A DNA stretch of 64,000 nucleotides from Tanypteryx hageni. Lineage: Eukaryota; Arthropoda; Insecta; Odonata; Petaluridae. The stretch lies in the NCBI GenBank assembly GCA_028673005.1, contig CM054118.1:85065855-85129854 (forward strand), written 5' to 3'. Within the stretch, counting starts at the first letter, position 1. Every line of letters begins with the position of its first letter. Under the pieces are notes generated by a model that did no database searches, had not been told where the DNA came from, and was given only the letters and a program-made list of their open reading frames with translations. Below are positions 59,960-64,000 of this stretch, in pieces. Both the position numbers and the translations under genes were made by a program.

Positions 59960-60480
59960 GTTAGAAGGGTCGCTATATTCGTATGGGTTGTTGCATGAAG
60001 TGGAGGAAAGAGGCAGGTGGAAGCAGGGAGGATGAGTCGGAGGGGTTATTTTTCGAGCGAGGCTAAAAAAAGAACAAAATAAAAAAGGCGTCGATGGGAA
60101 AATGTGCGATGGGCGATAAGAATAAAGCAAGCCAATATTTTTTTACCGTTTCCAAAAACGTGACTCTTGTGATCGCGCCAAAACGCCGGATAAAATAACA
60201 GAGGAGCGGTAACTATGAGTGAATAGGAGAGAATGACGCGGAAGTCGAAGGTGGGGAGGGAGAGAGAGAAAGAGTGGGGGAGGTAACAAGGACGGTAGAG
60301 GGGAGGAGAAGAGAGGGATAGAGAAGGGGATATGATTGGAGGGAGGAAGAAGAAGAATGCCGTCGTGAGCGATAAAAGGAAGCAAAAGGGTTCGAAGGAG
60401 AGAAAATGGGATAGAGAGCGGACGGAGAGGGGAAAAATGGAGAGAGGACGGGAGAAAGAGGAAGGACAAATCGATCGACT
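59960..60480 (+). repeat. Purine-rich tract
   Basis: G/A-rich + strand, densest at 60250-60450. Minus frames of 108-153 codons here reflect composition. Confidence 0.8.
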
Positions 60481-60679
60481 ATAGATTGGAGTGAAAATAA
60501 CGAGCACAGAATTGCGAAATTATCCGAATAATTCACATTATATCTCACGTAAAATTCCTAAGTACAAAATACATAGTAAATTGCTGACAACCCGGGTTTC
60601 CTTTAATGCCAGGTCCGCCTTAATTTTATTTTCTCATATACGTAGTATCTAGAGTAACTATTATAAACGAGAAAAAAAT

Positions 60680-60900
60680 TGGACTTCGAGATTTTGATGG
60701 AAATACCCGTTTTAGGTGTCTCCGAGTCCATAAAAGTGGTTTTCGCCTTGCCGCCTATCTGTCTGCCTGTATGTCGGTCTGTTCGCGGGTTCTACGGCCC
60801 AAACGCGTAAATAAAATCGAATGATATCTCGTATTTATGCAATATATGATCTTTTGCAGACCAATTTTGGTAAAAATGATATTGTACAAAAATAAAGGGT
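60680..60900. repeat. Dispersed repeat fragment with CTGTCTGCCTG block
   Basis: GGAAATACCCGTTTTAGGTG, then CTATCTGTCTGCCTGTATG and TTCGCGGGTTCTACGG. Its order resembles 13169-13310. Such a CTGT-rich block before GTTCGCGGG is seen in many arthropod interspersed repeats; type unknown. Confidence 0.4.
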
Positions 60901-61064
60901 AGTTTATTTTTGGCGATTTTTAGGAAAATTTGACTTAGTCAAAAATGTCTAGCGAGAATTTGATTAAACTAAATCCAATTGTAGAGTCTGATGTCCCAAA
61001 TAATACTTCGTAAGAAATATGTCTCAATAAATCACGATACACACGTCGTCCAGTGACATTAAAA

Positions 61065-61515
61065 TGTACGCTAAGGCAGCGATGGAATACCGGCTGAGGT
61101 ACTTAAAGTCATGGAATCAGAAGGGCTAAAAGCGATCACGAAATTAATTAATAAGATTTACGACACAGGAGAGTGGCCTCGGGATTTTCTAGAACTAACA
61201 ATGATTCCTCTAAAGAAGAAGCCAAAGGCAATGCTGTGTAAAGACTACAGAACGATAAGCCTTCTGTCACACACTTCGAAGATCATCACGAAGATTCTTA
61301 ATAAAAGGCTGGAGAAAATGCAGAATAAATGCTAGAGAAAGATCAATTCGGATTCAGAAAAGGACGAGGAACTAGAGATGCTATAGGAGTAGTTAGAATC
61401 ATATCATAAAGGGCAATAGAGTACAGTCAAGATATCTACGTATGCTTCGTAGACTGGCAGAAGGCCTTTGATAGAGTAAATTGGGTAATTTTGATGAAGA
61501 TATTAAAGGATACAT
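61065..61515 (+). pseudogene. Non-LTR reverse transcriptase fragment (fingers/palm start)
   Basis: Reads GSDGIPAEVLKVMESEG near 61078, the frame 61111-61335 with NKIYDTGEWPRDFLELTMIP, LKKKPKA and KDYRTISLLSHTSKIITKIL, then after a frameshift near 61330 DQFGFRKGRGTRDAIGV, and VCFVDWQKAFDRVNW near 61440-61485 (motif A with its catalytic Asp). This is RT blocks 0-3 of a LINE. It stops where a pyrimidine tract begins, so the YADD half is absent. It is a dead fragment. Confidence 0.85.
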
Positions 61516-61539
61516 GATTAAAGGATACAGGTGTAGACT

Positions 61540-61795
61540 GTAACTTCTCCCTTTCCCTCCTATTTCCTCTACCCTCCCCGCCTTTCTCTCTCTCCCTCCT
61601 CTCCCTCCTCCCCCTCTCCCTCCTCCCCCTCTCCCCCCTCCACCTCTCCCTCCTCCCCCTCTCCCTCCACCCCCTCTCTCCTGCCTCTCCTCCCCTTTCC
61701 CCGCTCTCCTACCTCTCACCCCTTTCCCCATTTCCCACCTCTCCGCCATATCCCCCCTCTCCACCCCCCTCTCCATCCCTCTTCCCCACTCTCTA
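61540..61795 (+). repeat. Pyrimidine-rich tract
   Basis: CTCCCTCCTCCCC-type repeats directly after the reverse transcriptase fragment. The Gly/Arg-rich 144-codon minus frame 61399-61833 is a composition artefact. Confidence 0.85.
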
Positions 61796-62711
61796 GGACT
61801 ATTAAAGATCACAATCGGAAAAGCAACCCTCATAGTTGTGAAGGTAAAACGTGAACAGTATTTTAATGTTGTGTTTCGGGAAATTTTAACTCATTTAAAT
61901 TGTTAAATATAATGGCGTCATAGCTGTTTCTCGCTATTTTTATCCAAATACGTGCTAAAGGCATGGATGATGATGCCATAATCTTAACAAAAAATATCCT
62001 AATTTTTCAATAAATTTAGTGTTTACTCATAGAGTATTGTCTTAATGATGATTACTCTTATTGCTTATGCAGGGCGATTTGAGTCATGAAACTTGGACAC
62101 AAGCCGATTGCCAGAGAATTTGAAAATTACGGATAGTTGCCTTAATTTGGCGGAAAATTATTAATATTCTGCTAGAAATCATGGAGTTTATTATCTAATA
62201 CTTATAGGCTCCACGTGGCTGAAGTGCAGTTGCCCTGGAGATCGCGTTGGTTTATTTAGATCTTGGTATATGGTGATTTTATAGCTCTTGCAGTATGCAA
62301 GCACCTACAACTCGTCATTATATATAGACTCTTCTTACAGAGGAGGATATATATAGAAGGATACTAATGTCCAGCAAAAACTACAAGAGCTAGAGAGGTG
62401 AAAGTTTCTGTTTTTTTGAGGTCATGGGTAAGCCTCCAGAATGAATGAGACCACTCACCTAGGTGACACGGGTTTGACATCAGAAATTCCGAAAGTTGCG
62501 TTTCTTTTCCTATAAGAAAAGCATCGCGCCATTTTTTAAATTAATTTTGGGCACTTTCTGATAATCTGGAGAAATGAAATTTTGAGTGTTGCTAGACGGC
62601 TGCAATATCTATTAGAAATTAGTATCATTTTTTGCCTGCAGTGTGCTGGGTTCGACTCCAGATGTCCAGGAAAATCTTCCATAAGTTAGCATAGGAAAAA
62701 GTTATTCCAGT
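61796..62711. other. AT-rich spacer
   Basis: Contains CTTGCAGTATGCAAGCACC at 62287-62305, a small palindromic word that recurs as CTTGCAGAATGCAAGCACC at 63329-63347. Nothing else recognised. Confidence 0.45.
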
Positions 62712-62719
62712 GTGTAGAC

Positions 62720-62914
62720 CAGTGGTGGCAAATACGTGGCACGCGTGCCTACAATGACACGCGTACGTTTTTACTTGGCTCGGTTTAAGCTTGGATTTTC
62801 TGTATAAAATACGAAGTTTCTTCGAGAAGGAATAAACTAGCGGCACGCGAAAAACATTCTGATGATTCACATCTCTTTCTTGGCACGCGTCACGAAAATC
62901 ATTTGCCATCCCTG
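62720..62914. mobile_element. hAT-type MITE, 195 bp, 8-bp target duplication
   Basis: The ends are CAGTGGTGGCAAATACGTGG and, read inward from the right, CAGGGATGGCAAATGA, with subterminal GGCACGCGTG words at both sides. The flanks GTGTAGAC (62712-62719) and GTGTAGCC (62915-62922) form an 8-bp duplication with one difference. No coding capacity. Confidence 0.85.
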
Positions 62915-62922
62915 GTGTAGCC

Positions 62923-63397
62923 CAATCTAAAAGAAATAGGAAGTTGAAATTTTGCAAGCTCATAGGATTTGGTTACAGCCAACCAGAAAAATAAAATATT
63001 TCAAATTTGTCAATTTTTGGGGTTGTTTTGATCTCATTTCTACATTAAAGTTTAATAATTACTCATTTCGAAAACTATAATTAGTAAGTACGAGCTTATG
63101 CAATCAATTTGTAGGAATGTTTATCCTCCGTATGGATAAAACTTTTAATCTATACCTTACAGATCATATAAGGGCAAGGGAATAGAATTTTCGATTGCTA
63201 TACGTATTTTTAACGATTTTTACGTATTAACAATTTTTATCTCGAAAACTATTAATCGTAGGTAGTTGTTTAGGAGTTTATTGTAGCAAATTTTACTCTC
63301 TACCCGAATAAAAATGTGAGATGAAATGCTTGCAGAATGCAAGCACCAAATACTTGTATGTTATATACATATATGTTAATTCTCCTCTGTAAGGAAC

Positions 63398-63398
<1 letters not shown>
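62923..63398. other. AT-rich spacer
   Basis: Nothing recognised apart from the short palindromic word at 63329-63347. Confidence 0.5.

Positions 63399-63441
<43 letters not shown>
63399..63441. repeat. (TA)n microsatellite
   Basis: About 21 TA units abutting the tail of palindromic element copy 2. It yields the Tyr-Ile frames on the minus strand, which are not genes. Confidence 0.92.
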
Positions 63442-63443
<2 letters not shown>

Positions 63444-63754
63444 CAACTTACGGAAAAGGAAAGGTAAAATGAATATATGGATGTCAACAAGGTGTTGGGA
63501 TGAGGAAACCCAGTGAGCACTCACCAATCAGACGACTTCAGGTTGGCGAGGCCCCGGGGATGTCGAAGCGACACACGTAAAATAACACAAAAACACAGAA
63601 ACATCACAAACGTAAAGTTTTCGGAACTACTCCTTCTTCAGCTACAGAGAGAGAACGTGTGTCGCTTCGACATCCCCGGGGCCTCGCCAACCTGAAGTCG
63701 TCTGATTGGTGAGTGCTCACTGGGTTTCCTCATCCCAACACCTTGTTGACATCC
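63442..63754 (-). mobile_element. Palindromic element copy 2
   Basis: Opposite orientation to copy 1: the tail (TAACAACTTACGGAAAAGG to GAATATAT) comes first, then left arm 63479-63583, a 71-bp loop, and right arm 63655-63754. The arms match each other over 100 bp and match both arms of copy 1 without a difference that I could see. The loop holds about 45 bp (TTTTCGGAACTACTCC, CTTCAGCTACAGAGAGAG) missing from copy 1. (TA)n follows at 63755-63772. Confidence 0.9.
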
Positions 63755-63877
63755 ATATATATATATATATATTCATTCATTCATTCGTGCTCTGTCTTAC
63801 GACAGGTCCTACCAATTAATTAATTAATTGGTTTTTGACTAGGGAATATACATACACGGTGTGGTGGTTTCCCGTTG
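63755..63877. other. Microsatellite and spacer
   Basis: (TA)n, then (ATTC)n, TTAATTAATTAATT, and GTGTGGTGGTTTCCCG that may be the SINE tail. Confidence 0.5.
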
Positions 63878-64000
63878 CCTTCCACACCGGACACACACGC
63901 ACACAGAAGGGAGGAGGGAAACCCGGTGCCGGCATTTGCCTGCTCTTGCGAAGAACACCAGGGGGGCCAACGGCTTAACGTCCCTTCCGAAGGCTGAATT
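63878..64000 (-). mobile_element. SINE copy 5, cut by the window end
   Basis: Shares CCTTCCACACCG, CCCGGTGCCGGCAT and GGCTTAACGTCCCTTCCGAA with the other copies, in minus orientation. The head lies beyond the window. Left of 63878 the tail differs from types A and B (GTGGTGGTTTCCCGTTG), so it may be a third tail type starting near 63858. Confidence 0.85.

Noticed and set aside
63293..63527. Minus frames with Tyr-Ile repeats
   Set aside because: They are translations of (TA)n next to the palindromic element.

Overview
The window reads as gene-poor eukaryotic nuclear DNA, most likely from an arthropod with a large, repeat-rich genome. The organism call is an inference. It rests on AT-rich intergenic sequence, a mariner element, PIF/Harbinger and hAT non-autonomous elements, degenerate non-LTR retrotransposons, a tRNA-derived SINE family, and very long one-strand purine or pyrimidine tracts. 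There are no bacterial-style operons, no functional tRNA or rRNA gene, no CRISPR array and no multi-exon gene I can name. The best intact reading frame is a full-length (345-codon) mariner transposase at 17268-18305, and it carries Tyr where the third catalytic Asp should be.

Layout. 1-9.5 kb: purine tracts, two SINE copies and one minisatellite-bearing element. 9.5-12 kb: a dead non-LTR reverse transcriptase copy and a hAT-like element. 15.9-18.9 kb: a GC-rich stretch, then a three-level nest in which a SINE is split by a Harbinger-like fragment that is itself split by the mariner element. 21-22.9 kb: a pyrimidine tract and a retrotransposon 3' end. 24.5-26 kb: a CpG-rich island interrupted by a 248-bp element with TTA target duplications. 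29.06-31.11 kb: a long inverted-repeat (foldback) element with mirrored ORF ends, a tRNA-like stretch in both arms and a later SINE insertion with a 12-bp target duplication. 32.1 kb: a clear hAT-type element. 33.8-38.3 kb: alternating purine and pyrimidine domains around a 22-bp minisatellite. 40.4 kb: second copy of the minisatellite element. 42.6 kb and 63.4 kb: two copies of a palindromic element whose four arms match base for base. 46.6 kb: a hAT-like relic and one candidate first coding exon. 50.6-53.05 kb: a mariner C-terminal relic, a reverse transcriptase fragment, and a 906-bp Harbinger element that keeps pieces of both its genes (HARBI1-like and MADF-like). 55.7-64 kb: more purine tracts, a reverse transcriptase fragment, a 195-bp hAT element, the second palindromic element and a SINE running off the end.

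Most open frames above 100 codons come from purine/pyrimidine low-complexity DNA and are not genes. The interest lies in mobile-element structure: relative ages can be read from nesting, target duplications and arm identity. All work was by eye; no database search or computed alignment supports any family name.
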